This document shows positions 1 through 12,310 of a stretch of 64,000 bases of DNA, piece by piece. The position numbers and the translations under genes were made by a program. The stretch is from Chrysopilus asiliformis (taxonomy: Eukaryota; Arthropoda; Insecta; Diptera; Rhagionidae). Below the pieces are notes generated by a model. It did no database searches and was not told the origin of the DNA. It was given only the letters and a program-made list of their open reading frames with translations. The stretch lies in the NCBI GenBank assembly GCA_964034945.1, contig OZ035961.1, positions 18,739,243-18,803,242 of the forward strand. The letters run 5' to 3'. Position 1 is the stretch's first letter; every line of letters starts with the position of its first letter.

Positions 1-109
1 GTTACTCGGTCATCGAATTAAACTAATCAATCTTTATTAGAACATTTTTATTAAATGCCTCAACGTTTCACCTACTGTCGTCAGAGTTCTTCAGGAGGAC
101 TTTTATTAA

Positions 110-430
110 TTAAAATTCACCATCCGCAATAACTTTCAAGACAGGAAAATCTCTCTCATCAAACGGTAGGTAATGGTGTGATGAGTAACGCAACTATACC
201 AAAATTCAAGTCTTTAGCTTAATCCTTTCGAAGGTTATGGTGTTCAAGAACAAACGGACAGACAGACAGACGAATGGACATGCGGAAATCAAAATCTTCT
301 GTCATCACAAACACCCTAGTGTAGTTCATTGGTGTGGTTTGATGCGGTATACTAAATCTAATATACTCTTATGCGATATTTTATATAGGGTATAAAAATG
401 ATAGAAATATATCAGTTGTGATACACACAC
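110..430 (-). repeat. Diverged relic of the DINE-1-like element
   Basis: A GACAGACAGACAG stretch near 257-272 is followed by ATGGACATGCGGAAA, then TCATCACAAACACC and TGTAGTTCATT, in the same order as in the well-preserved copies at 6573, 16830 and 57554, but with many differences. It ends in GGGTATAAAA near 390-398, as the better copies do. I read it as an old, degraded relative. The boundaries are approximate. Confidence 0.4.
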
Positions 431-3101
431 AACTTTCGGCTGCAATATTTAGTTTCGGAAAAAATATGTAACAAATAATATTTTTTCAAATGTCTTGAGA
501 ACCGCTAAAGATACGTAAAAACCGTTAAAGCAAAAAATGCAGGAAATTTTATTTCCTTTGAACATGGTTATATGCATTTTCTCATAATAAAAAAATTAAT
601 AAATAAATAAAACTTAAAAAAAATAATAAAAAAATCAATATTTATTTTAATGAAAGGAAATACATTATTGCGCAGCTGGCATTATCAAGAATAAACTTTT
701 TTTCTACGATATTAATTTTTCATCTTATTTTTCCCCTTAAGTATTGCAAAACCAATCGTTAGAAATATCCAATAAGTGAATTTTGGAAAAATCGGAAAAT
801 TTATATACGTCATAATCAAAAATTTTTCCCCGAGAAGTATGAAATCTTTTTATCTGAAATTCCAATACCTCATCACAAAGCCAAAAAGTTTGGAAAATTA
901 CCCATTTAAGAAATGATTGTCTTTACCCTTGAACCTTATCGCTGCTATGCCGGTGATCTTGATCAAATTGGAATTAAAATTTATCTAAGAATTTAATGAC
1001 AAACCTTACGGATAAGTACCACACATTAATAGTGTTTTCGGTATCACATTTTCACCGAGAAGCTATATTACGACCTAGCCAGTGCAACTGTACAATTTCT
1101 TATCGAAAAATTATATCACAATGTCACATTCGGCTATAATCTGCGCTACAAAATTCTCTCTATGCTCTCCATATGTTCTACACTTCATAAATGCTTAACC
1201 TTGCCCCAAATTTCCCGATGTACAATTATCGAAATATATTAACTGAACTACGAGTACACATCTCGTTACATATGTAAGCAAATATTAAAAAGAAACACCT
1301 TTTAGCACGATCGGTGGAAAAATTTTTCTCAAAACTGAACATTTGCTGTCTATCCATCTATAACGCATTCAATTCAATGGCGGCAGACCATGCCCTATGC
1401 CAAGAAATGTAAACAAAACATGAAGCCCTATCGATGAATCGTAATGTAGCTTTTTGCGTCGTGGTCTACATTTTCATAATTGGGTCACTAAAATGCATTT
1501 CGAATGTCATCCGCATTATAAACACCTTCAAGTAGTAATCATAAAAATGCGAAAGTGAATTTTTCCATTGTGGAAACCTTTGCCATATTCCGACACATGT
1601 GATAAGGGTGCTCCGATTTCAAAGAGTCGATTCATTAAATCCAACCATCCATCCTTCCAACCATCTATCTATCTATTACTGTGATGAATTTCCAACCACC
1701 CCCAACAATATTCCTCCATAAGCTCTAATTGATAACAAGTCATGTGCCGTGGAAAGTATCGGTATTATCGCAAAAATTTTCATATTTTCATAATTTTCAT
1801 TTCTGCTTAATGAGCCAATTCATATCCGAAATATACGAGTTGGTCTTAGAAATGTGCGTAAATAATTTCAGTTTATGCCACAAATTAATCTTATTGGAAA
1901 TGGCTGTATTACGAAATTGATAAAGTAATCTTATTGGAAATGGCTGTTTCCAATAAGATTAATTTATTAATTTCGTAAATTTACAAAAAACGCTTTTTAC
2001 ATTGGAAGTTTTTTTGTGAATTAAAAATGAAGTTGAAAATCTTAATAAACAAAATGACTTATTATAAATTTACTTTCAAAAGCTTTAACTCGAAAACCAG
2101 TAAACCGATTGAATTGAAATTTTGAATCATGATCTTTGAGGAAAGATATAGGTTTTCCAAAATAGGTTTAAAAATTTTAAACTACCCTCGTACTCTTTAC
2201 TTATATTCGGATTATTACGTTTATGCCAAATTTTTACGTTTTCTACGTAAAAAACTGTAAACTGTTTTTTACCTCAAATTTTTTGTGCTCACCCCCTTTG
2301 CAAATAATTTTTGCGCCATCCAAATCTTAGGTGTGCTCACCTACAATTTTATAAGTATTGGGTACCACTGTAATTTAGCCGAGATTACTTCTGAACACCT
2401 CCAACTACAAGTAATCGCAATTCTTGTTATATTTATCATTTTTTGTTGTTATTGTGTCATTTTTTGTTATTATTGTGGATGGCAAATTGACAAGCCCACC
2501 TACATTGTGACGATAAATATCAATCAATTCGGTTCAAGTTGTGTTGAACCGAAAGGTCTTTAAAGTGCGCGAGCGCCACCCGATTACATCAAGCCCCATT
2601 AAATAAACTCACAACGCACTAAAGACGATCGGTGGTAGTATTGAACATATTATATGTAGTTACATATGGGATAAATGCTTGTATAATAACCTACCTACCG
2701 GCGAACGATTGAATGATTCAAGGACAACCCCTACCTTTGGGCGTATTTTCATTTTTTTATACGAAATTCAAAGTGCGCAAGCAGGTAAGTTGAAAAACAC
2801 ATGGCAATACGCATATTGGCTTAATGATTTTTTTTTAACACCTCAACTGTTCATAAAGAGTTATTTATCAATATATAAAGACAATCGTATTCTCAACTTT
2901 CAACAGAGCGGATCTCGGATTTCTAGTAGATAAATTCTAAAACTAAAAAAAAATATCCTTAAATAATTTTTTTTTCCAAGTTTTGAATTTAACTAATTGA
3001 TTCTGAAAGCCTTTACAAAACTAAAAAAAAAAACGAAATAGTTTTTATATATTTTACTAAATTTCATTCTAAACAAAAAAATTCTGATATATTTGAGAAA
3101 A
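431..3101. other. Upstream non-coding region of SP1
   Basis: AT-rich sequence with homopolymer runs and short simple repeats (CCATC/CTAT near 1640-1680). The short reading frames have no recognisable domain or coding bias. The only clear structure is the palindrome at 1927-1960. The SP1 promoter should lie here, but I could not pick it out. Confidence 0.5.
1927..1960. repeat. Perfect 14-bp inverted repeat with 6-bp loop
   Basis: AATCTTATTGGAAA (1927-1940), loop TGGCTG, then TTTCCAATAAGATT (1947-1960). The left arm plus loop also occurs about 40 bp upstream (near 1888-1908) as a direct copy, and ACGAAATT/AATTTCGT flank the structure. This looks like a local inverted duplication. Confidence 0.75.
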
Positions 3102-5991
3102 ATGTATAGCGAGAAATTTTACAAATCACTTTCGATTGCAATTGTGACTTTGCTTTATTGCATCGTTCAAGTGTCATCTTTGCCATCTTCAAGATCTGCG
3201 AATACGTGCACAGATTGCGGTAGGTCTTTCAATTTCATAATCTCATTTTAAGCATGATTGATTGACAACTTGGCGTTTATTACAAAATTTACGCGAATAG
3301 TGTTAAAAGTGCTTCGACGAAGTGTAAACATGATAGTTTGACACCATTTTGATGTGAAAATGATATTGCATTACGACTGCAGTGTTTCATTATGTAACAC
3401 TGTTTAATGTCAGTGGGACAGTGGGTCGTTTTAAACTTTTTTTTAAAGGGAATAAAGAGTGAAATTATTACCTATAAACAAAAAAAAACTTATAAGAATA
3501 AATGGAATTAATGGCAAGGAAAATTAATATTTTTTTTAAACGAATTTAAAACGATTTTCTTGACTAAAAATTTACAAAAAATAGAACTCGTGAAAAAGTC
3601 ATCTTTTTTTAATTTTCTAAATAAGTACATTCGCATAGTTTGTGATATCATTTACAAATAATTCGTTATGTGTAACGGGGATAAGATAATGAAATAACAA
3701 ACAAAATATTTCGTGACTAGTTTTCTCATAAAATTTATAATAAAAAAAATCCACAGCAAAATCACCAATTTTTGAAAAATTTTCAAATTTTCATATTACC
3801 TAGAATAATTTAAATTAAAACAATTTAATCGATTTTTACTAGCATTTTTGGTGTTGGGGACGCATCTATCACTTAAAATGTATTTCATAATAGTGAAGCA
3901 CACGTTCCAAACACCAAAAATGCTAGTAAAAATTCCTCTAAAATGGTATTAGTAAAAATTCCTTTCACTTTTTTCATAAAAAAATTTTACTCTAATTCAT
4001 AAATACCGTTAGAATGTTTTTTATTTTCATTATTAAACTAGTCAGGTTAACGATCTTTCAAAACATAAACAAACCTTGAAAATTACTAAAATTCACAAAT
4101 TCGCGACTCATCCATCTATTTGCGAGCAGAAAAAAAAACGTTTTATGCCAGTTATTATTCTGATATTCATACTCATATTTCATTGCCCCCAAATTGAATA
4201 AACCTGCCTAATCATTGAAGTTCAACAACAACAATTAATTTTACTGTTCAATTATACTGGCATTCAAGGTATGGAGAAAAATGGAAAACTTTAACACATT
4301 TTATTGCACAATCGACAAATAGCGCAACAAAACGAATATAATAGGAAAGTAATAAATAATCACCGGTTCGCATAAGCATAACCAGATATTTTACCTATAT
4401 TGAATATCAACTTTATATATTTCCCATAAATGGTGTGGCATAATGTAATAAACTTTCAGAAATGGAATGAAATGGAACGGAATGAATCAATTGACGGCAT
4501 TGATAGTGAAATCGACCTTGTACTTGACTCTGGTTAAGTTCGCGTTCGATTTGTAATTTCGGCTTAGGCTCGAGTGTGAGAATTTTGTAATTTCCGAAAT
4601 AAAGAAAAAAAAACGTGTGGCATTGTTATTGTCACTGGTATAACCTTTGGTGGAGGTGTGAGCATAATTTTTATGACAAGTTATCGTCTCAATTACACGC
4701 AATTAAAACTTGTTCAGTTCAAATATGAATAACGAATTTTATGGCAATTGTAATCGATATTGACATTGATATGAATTTTTCAATTTATACTCTTTTAATT
4801 GTTTCTGTCAACAGTATGTGGAGTTCGCGGCCGGACAAATCGAATTGTAGGTGGTGAGGTCTCGACAGCACATCATCATCCTTGGTTGGTGGCTTTGTGG
4901 CGCCAGGGGAAATTCTATTGTGGGGCAACAGTGATCTCTAGCAACTATCTGGTAACCGCTGCACATTGTTTGTACGGCTTTGCCAAAGATGAAATTCGCA
5001 TTTATTTGGGTGGCCATCATATATCTCAGGATTACACCGAGATCCGCAAAATTAAGGAAATGTACGAACATGACTATTTTGATATCGTTTCATTCAATAA
5101 TGATATTGCCGTCATTGAAATGGATAAACCCGTTCAGTTCGGACCGAATGTTCAACCAGCGTGTCTACCTGATGGCAGTAAGTTAATATTTGTCTTCACT
5201 AGTTTAATTTGCTAATAGTGGTAGTTGGATGGTGGTACTCAAATAAATTGGGAAGAAAAGTGTAGTTTCCCAAAACCAGAAAAAGTTTTGGGTACGAAAC
5301 CCAAAATTAATATGACATATTTTACCTATTTATTTGTAAAAATTTGTATCAAAAAACAATTTTTTTAATTACATTTTCTTCACAGCCACCGAAGATTACG
5401 CCGGATCACTAACATTGGTAGCTGGTTGGGGTCGTACAGGTGAAAAAGAGAAAACTTCAAAGGTGTTAAGATCGGTAGTTATCCCCGTATGGACACAAGA
5501 ACAATGCCACGGTGCTGGGTATGGAGATAAAAGGATCACAGATAATATGATGTGCGGTGGATATCACGATGGTGGCAAAGATGCATGTCAGGTAAATAAA
5601 ACCAAACCCAATTTCTTAAACGACACACCAAAATATTACGATTATAGTTGCATAATTCGAAAGTAATATTTTTACTTATAAATTCAAATTTAGGGTGACA
5701 GTGGTGGTCCAATGATTTTGGATGAACCATCTGGCAGTGCTCAGATTATTGGAGTCGTATCTTGGTAAATATATTTACAAAAATCTAATTATATTTTTCT
5801 GTATTACATAAAAACAAATTATCTCGCCATATAGGGGTCGCGGTTGCGCAAGACCAAATCTACCCGGCATCTACACACGAGTTGTTAACTATCTACCATG
5901 GATCAAGAAAAAAATCAACGGTGAATGTTTGTGCTCCCCGAAAACAGAAACGAGGACCAATTTCCTCCAGCATATTCGACAGAAATTTTAA
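3102..5991 (+). CDS. SP1: secreted trypsin-like serine protease
   Basis: Five coding exons: 3102-3219, 4815-5177, 5386-5591, 5694-5764 and 5835-5991, all with GT-AG introns and a consistent frame (304 aa). The first exon is short and carries a hydrophobic signal peptide. The ATG at 3102 is chosen because it begins that peptide. A CTDCVCG motif precedes the activation site R49|IVGG. The S1 triad is H90 (TAAHC), D136 (NNDIA) and S232 (GDSGGP). The S1-pocket Asp six residues before the Ser predicts cleavage after Arg/Lys. Cysteines for C42-C58, C168-C182, C191-C220 and the C1-C122 link are present. The C-terminus ends with ECLC followed by a basic tail. Introns interrupt just before GDSGGP and inside the SWG motif. 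A possible AATAAA signal is at 6026. It is the first of five same-strand S1 genes; its orthologue was not identified. Family is certain; small details of exon 1 are inferred. Confidence 0.88.
3833..3932. repeat. Hairpin MITE-like repeat in SP1 intron 1
   Basis: The 23-bp arms at 3833-3855 and 3910-3932 are perfect reverse complements, with core ACTAGCATTTTTGGTGTT. Weaker pairing continues inward. The spacer is 54 bp. The size and symmetry suggest a short foldback element. No clear target duplication was seen. Confidence 0.6.
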
Positions 5992-6572
5992 TTTATTAAT
6001 TTGCATATTTAATTCGCAAGTTAACAATAAACCAAACAATAACAATGACAACCGACCATGTTACTGAATGCGAACTTACTTTGATTCTAGTCATTTTTTT
6101 CTTGTTATAAATGTATAGTTGTTTAATATTATAATATTACGATTATTATTAATGTTACTATTACCATAAGCTAGCTTATCGCTTTCTTTTATTTAAATTC
6201 ATAAGTATGAAATTTGTCAATTTCAATGAACCGAATAATAAGAAATTGTTGCTATTATCTGATAAATTGACTTTTACTTTTTTCAAAAATGTTTTATTGA
6301 CAATTTGTGGTTTGCCCAGGTAACCTTCATTGTTAGAGTCGTCAAGAGCAAACGAGTACAAGTGCGAATTTCGTCAATACTTTTAAATTGTGCAATGGCA
6401 GATGATGGGCCTGTCATTGGATCACGTTTTATGCAAATTGTATGGAGTTACGATGAGTTACACATTTTGGTAAATAAATAAGTGGTTTTATGTTGCAAAA
6501 AAGTTTCAGTTTATTATTTCATCAAAAAAAATATCTTTAGCTGTTAGTTATCTAATAACACATTTTCAGTTA
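5992..6572. other. 3' flank of SP1
   Basis: Contains the likely SP1 3' UTR with AATAAA at 6026-6031, 35 bases after the stop. The rest is AT-rich sequence without a recognisable gene up to the DINE-like copy at 6573. Confidence 0.5.
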
Positions 6573-7143
6573 AAAACATAACAAAAGCTATAATTGCCAA
6601 TCTGGCAATCATTGGAGACCCGTATGGTGATATTCGTATCAAAATTCGAACAGTTATACCAAAATTCCAATTTGAAGTCAAACTTTCCAATAAGATTTTT
6701 TAAAATTTATTCCAATCGGATTTTGATGTATGGGAGTTTTATGTAGAATCATATCCTAAATAACTTTTGTTCTTGCACTTTTTTTGATAAGATGCACCGT
6801 TTTTGAGATATTCACAAAAAACGATTTCGTTCGTATGGGGGGTACCCCCTCTAATGGTCCATTTTTGTCCATTAACGAACTTAGCCTCGCATTTTACGAA
6901 AAACGGATCTGTGCAAACTTTCAAGTCTCTAGCTCAATCCGTGCGCCCGCAATCCGCGCCACAGACGGACAGACAGACGGACAGACAGACGGACAGACAG
7001 ACGGACGGACATGCAAAAATTAATTATTTTTATCATTCTAAACACACTGGTGTAATTCATTTTTGTGTGTGATAACGGGATCTTGGCGTTACAAACGGTA
7101 AGGCAAAGTTAATATACCCTTTGGTTTCACCATACGGGTATAA
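6573..7143 (-). mobile_element. DINE-1-like (Helentron-associated) element, copy A
   Basis: Read on the minus strand, it starts with TATACCCGTATGGTGAAACC and then GGGTATATTAAC, so TATACCC and GGGTATA form a short subterminal inverted repeat like that of Drosophila DINE-1. Next come CATGTCCGTCC and a GTCTGTCC minisatellite (6961-7010), a GGGGTACCCC palindrome, and a terminal hairpin TTGCCAGATTGGCAA followed by TTATAGCTTTTGTTATG. It has no coding capacity; the reading frames through the minisatellite are artefacts. Assignment to Helentron-type nonautonomous elements rests on this resemblance. Confidence 0.8.
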
Positions 7144-9298
7144 ATATATAAACAGGCAAAAAATATTTTAAAAAATAAGTCAATAAAATAATATATAAAA
7201 TACAGTAGAATCTTCCAAATCGGGACACCGGTGGGACCAACCATTTCCTGTCCCAATTCCGAGATGTCTCGATTAGAGAGTCTCCCAACTAGGAGGTTTT
7301 GCTATAAATTAAAGCTTATGAAACAACGACACATCCAAAAAAAAGAACTATTTTTTTAATCTACCACCATATTCTCACAAATGCCGTAAAAAAGTCGAAC
7401 ATTTGTAGGGTTCTGATTTACGTAATTATAAACAAATGGATTTATTTAAAATTCCAAATAGATTTTGTTTTAAACTCCAAATGGATCGTTTTTGGACCCA
7501 AATGCTTCAAATTTAAACACCAAAATGGAGTTTAAAAAAGCACCTGATGGGTTCTTTCTTTTTTATCTTTTTGTGTTCGTCCAAACGGATAGATAATTGA
7601 GCTATCCCAAAAAGATGGGTCCTATAGAAACTTTTGGAATTTTATAATAAATTTTTCTGTCTGTAATAAAGGTTTTTCTGTGTTGAATTTCTTCAAAATT
7701 CAGTTCACCGACATGGTGAATATGTCCAGTTAGTGATGAAACTGTGCAGATAGTTTCACAGGAGATATTACTGTTGTACAAAATACCCCTTCCGTTTTAT
7801 CCCCACTCCTAATTTTTGCCGAAGCCATGAAGAAATTTTGATCTCAATCACCAATTTAAAAAGAATCCATTTCTATTTTACATACTTCTAAAAAAATGCC
7901 ACCAAAATCTATATTTTGTAAATAAAAATGTTTGTAGAATGCAAAACGTCTAAATTTGTACACCATATGACACGATGTGTCAACTTGATAAGCCGTCGCT
8001 CTTAATATTTTTATCGCGGAATTTTCAAAATTCGCAAAAATAAAATACAGTAAAAAAATCTAAAACAATGGTTGGATTTATTTTTTTTATATTCCCTTCC
8101 AGAAAAAAAACTTGTACCTTCCTGCGTACAATGTACAAGTTATAATTTTATATTCAATTTCTCTGGAAATTCTCCAAAAATTGGTTTTCCCAGAAATAAA
8201 AGCCGAAATGAGTAAACCCACGATTTTCATAAACTACTACGAAAAACGTATTAGCTACTAGGAGAAAATGCATACATTTTTTTCTGGTAACGGCATTATT
8301 TTTTATTAAAATGAAATTTAGGCAAACCTTAATCGACCGCAGAGATACAAATGGCCAACAATTGAATTTTGATGAACTTGAACCGCAAAGACATTAAACT
8401 AATCTGTCGAAAGTCTAATATACCATGTTTTGACAGAAATGACAAATTATGCATAAGAGATTTTTGGACAATTTAACAGGAATCACTGGCAATCATAGTT
8501 TTATGTTGCGACTGTTGGCTCTGCAGTGGCATTTAACGGACATGCAAGTAAATGTTGAGTACCGTAAATTGTTGGGAAGGTACATTTATGTGACGAGTTC
8601 ATCATATGTTAGTTTCACTTTATGATTGCCTTTAATGTCGCCTTGAAAGTGAAACTGTTGGTAATTCAGTTGGTATCGGATATGGAGCTCATTTTCGTGC
8701 CAACGATCCGACATAAGAAAAGAGAAGGAGATTTATAGATCTTCTGGGGATTTACAATAACAGGGGTGCCATCGCACTTTACAAAATTTAAGCGATCTAT
8801 CCATCCATCCACGAAGTGTAGCATAAAACTTTCCCCAAGCACATTCTATTGATCAGTGAAAGCTAGTGTGGTTGATTTCAACCATGAATTTAGAGACATA
8901 TTAACAGACTGAAAGTCTTTCTGAATTTATATATCAACCTTAGATTTACAACGTTTTCGGTCTCGATAATTTCTGTGGTTTTGCATCATATATCAAAGTA
9001 TCTTAAATCATAAAAAAAGTGAAAGAATCATTGAAAAAGTTTAGTGACAAATAGATAATGTCCAAAAAATTCACGAAAAAAAGCAGCGAAAAAACTTGTA
9101 AAAAATGTTTTTTTATTTTTAATATGGAATTATAATTTTTTGAGTATTTATCATTTAAAATGAAAATTTTCTCAAAACGGTAAATTTTTGTTTCATTTGG
9201 TCCATTTTTTGAGATTTAAAGTGTTACGAAACACTAAAAATCTTAACAAAATTTTTGTAATAAAATCATGTTTTACCGAAATCGGCTAAATAGTGTTC
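7144..9298. other. Non-coding spacer between repeats
   Basis: No gene recognised. At 7203 a CAGTAGAATCTTCC sequence preceded by TA, followed by phrases about 'CGGGACACCGGTGGGACC', resembles a 5' end of a pogo/Tigger-type repeat, but no matching opposite end was found. The interval 8330-8800 is less AT-biased than its surroundings but contains no supportable reading frame. Confidence 0.4.
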
Positions 9299-9491
9299 CT
9301 ATAATGCAGGCCTGGCCAACCCAAATCGTTCCACGGGCCAATCTGATGATTCATTTTTTTTGGCGGGCCGCACATGAAAAAATAGAATAACCGCCGTTTC
9401 TTAGTAAAATTTTCAAATAATATTTTATGTTGTTTTTTAACAGTCACTTGGTTTAAAAAAAAATTTAGAACAAAATGCAAAAAGTTGAGCA

Positions 9492-9842
9492 TAACCCCAC
9501 GACTCCATTGGGCTTTTAAAAATCATGATTTTTTCCCCTACTCCATATTTTGGCGAATAAAGAAATCACCGCGTGGGCATCTTCACTCATGATTTTTCAT
9601 ATTTATCGTGTCTCCATAGCGTACTTAGAAATGTCAACCAGGAGGTAATCAGGGTAGCCAACTATAAATCAGCCAATTTGACTGAACAAATGTCAAAAAA
9701 AATCCTGCTTTTCAGCAGCCGAAAAAATCATGACAGTACGGAGATTTAAATCATTATGCAAGATTTTTTGAGTCTCCATTAGACTTTTTCGTGATTGGAT
9801 TTAAATACAATCCTGAAAAAAGTCTAATGGAGTCGTGGGGTA
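9492..9842. mobile_element. Foldback MITE nested in the hAT-like element
   Basis: Terminal inverted repeats built on CCCCACGACTCCATT, with RGRCTTTT extending inward, lie at 9492-9517 and 9815-9842, with TA at both outer edges. A second hairpin near the right end (about 9773-9789 against 9815-9831, core AAGTCTAATGGAG) shows an internal rearrangement or duplication of the right terminus. There is no coding capacity. Confidence 0.65.
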
Positions 9843-9930
9843 AGAAAAAAATATTTGCTAAACAAATATATGTATAAATGGACTTATGTAAATGTAAATG
9901 TATATATACGAGTAGTACTTATGTAAAATA

Positions 9931-10443
9931 AAACATAACAAAAGCTAAAACTGCCAATCTGGCAATTATTGAAACCCCGTATGGTGATTTAAGTGAACGG
10001 CGAACAGTTGTATCAAAATTCCACTTTGAAGTCAAACTGTCGAAGAAGATGTTTTAAAATTTATTCCAATCGGATTTTGAGGTACGGGAGTTTTATGTAG
10101 AATCATATCCTAAATAACTTTTGTTCTTGTACTTTTTAGATAAGAGGCACCGTTTTTGAAATATTCGCAAAAAACGTTTTCATTTGTTATGGGGGGTTCC
10201 CCCTCTAATGGTCCGTTTTTGCCCATGAACGAACTCAGCCTCGCATTTTACGAAAAACGAATCTGCGTAAAATTTCAAGTCTGTAGCTCCGCGCCACAGA
10301 CGGACAGACGGACGGACATGCACAAATTAATTTATTTTATCATCCTAAACGGATTCATTTTTGTGTGTAAGGACGGGATCTTGGCGTTACAAACGATAAG
10401 GCTAAGTTAATATACACTTTGGATTCACCATACGGGTATAAAA
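9931..10443 (-). mobile_element. DINE-1-like element, copy B
   Basis: Same family as the copy at 6573, with both ends present. Its minisatellite is the shortest of the six (about 15 bp near 10304-10318). It lies inside the hAT-like element and so inserted after it. Confidence 0.8.
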
Positions 10444-10613
10444 ATTAAATTGTAAAATTGCATATAAACTTTATGAGCAGTTTTAGTATTTTGTATTTTA
10501 TTAGTTACATATTTTTTTTTTGTAAATTTCAAATCATTTGGCGGGCCGCATTTTCAAACGTCTCGGGCCGCATGCGGCCCGCGGGCCGCGGGTTGGCCAC
10601 CACTGCTATAATG

Positions 10614-12310
10614 TATAGTTTGAAAATTGTGGTACGAAAAGTCAAATTCAAAATTTGAAGGTTCTGGCCTAGTAATTTTTTTCACTTTTCAGTCATCCTA
10701 AACTTTTTTCACCTCTCCCTCCACAGATTTCAGAACCGGCATCACCATACCGCATACCTCCCCTTAATGTGTGATGTATTTTATGGACAGCCCATAACGA
10801 AGAAGGCCACCTGCAAGATGTACTAAACACCTCAATTTTACAATTGCTCTTTTAATACACACACTGCAACCCTCTCTTTCAAAAATGAAACCAAATTTCA
10901 TAAAATATGGCCAGTTTTAGATCTTAGTTTTTTTTCTCGAAATATGTATATGAAAAAAATCTCTTCAGATTTCCACAGTAATTTGAATGAAATTCCCACC
11001 GGTACCGTGGCAATCAGCCACTAAAAATCTATGCTGTCGAATTTAACGTCTTGAGCAGCATGTGTTTCCCCGCGTATCAGTGGGATCAGAGGCTGAGCTG
11101 ATATGGTCAAGGTCTTAGCGGCGTCGCAAACATCTTTGGACTCGATCCTCGGCAACACATAAGACATACGTTTAGACGATATCCATCTGAAGCCAGTCAA
11201 ACAATCGTATTTGAGATCAGCTGCACCGTGGAATTTCTTTCTTTGCATCCATCTTTCGTAATTGTGATTGATCGTGTTCGACACTTTCATTGAAAATTAT
11301 TGAACTTATTTATTACCGATTCAAGTGTCGATCAGTTGCTAAATTCATAGATCAACGACATTAGTTTGATTATCGTGACGACTGTTTACTTTGTTGCTTT
11401 CTCGACGAAACCAACGACCATCGGCAACTTCTTCAGAAGACATAACCAGTTCTTATAGGAAAAGTGAAAATTGTGTCACTCGCTCACGACTTCTTCTGTA
11501 TGGCAAACATTTGGTGAAAGAAAAAAAAACAAAGAAGAGATAAAAAAATTGTGATTTTAACGCCCGAAAATACTTTTAGTTATGTTTCCGGATAGTGCGA
11601 ATAGTGGACGATTTTACCGTGATGTGTCGTAAACTATACACAATGCGCAATTCATTCAAGGGACAGTCAGACAGTTGCTCTAATCATCTGCGCAAACTTA
11701 TATACCGGTAGTGATTTTTATTATTATTTGACGAAAAAAAAACAAAAAAAAATACTTTATTTAATTAAACTTGTGAAGAATGTTTATATTTTCTATAATA
11801 AATATAAAGAAATTAATAATTAATGATTTATTGAGTTTTATCAAATGCGATTAACATAACAAACTTCGATATCAATTTCACGTTCCACTTTATATGAATA
11901 ATTTTTCGAGTTCGTCGCTTAACTCTTTTGTTCGTGTTAATGGAAAAACTTTCTAACCATAACCAAAAATCGAAAGAATTTTCTTAATATTTTTTAAATA
12001 TTCAAATGCTTATAAAATATTAAATAGCAACCGTATTGGTGTCAATTTTATGGACTTTATATTTAACATTATCAGACTGTCTTGATAAAAGTGTTTTTTC
12101 TCATATATAACAATAATGTGATTGGTCAATTAAGAAATATGTAGAGGTTTAAGTTCATGTGATTTTCCCAATTGGATTATTTAGTAATATGAAATCATCT
12201 GATAGATTTTTAGCATTTGTGATTTTCGTTAATGCGTAGTTCAGAATAAATGTGAATTTATTTAAATTGAAAAGAATTGTGAAAGAGAAAGGAATTGAAG
12301 TCTTGGCAAA
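10614..12310. other. Upstream region of SP2
   Basis: The stretch 11020-11480 is visibly richer in GC than the surroundings and includes an 89-codon minus-strand reading frame (11021-11290) without recognisable domain. The sequence around 11655-11700 (ACAGTCAGACAGTTGC) looks like an arthropod initiator context and could be the SP2 promoter or 5' UTR. Both readings are tentative. Confidence 0.35.

Larger units (their letters stand above)
9307..10605. mobile_element. hAT-like nonautonomous element with two nested insertions
   Basis: The termini CAGGCCTGGCCAACCC (9307-9322) and, in reverse complement, CAGTGGTGGCCAACCC (10590-10605) match at 13 of 16 positions and have the CAG...TGGCCAACCC form of some hAT elements. 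An exact 8-bp target duplication CTATAATG flanks the element at 9299-9306 and 10606-10613, as expected for hAT. The interior ends are rich in GGCGGGCCGCA repeats. No transposase remnant was seen. Two later insertions split it: a foldback MITE (9492-9842) and a DINE-like copy (9931-10443). Confidence 0.85.
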
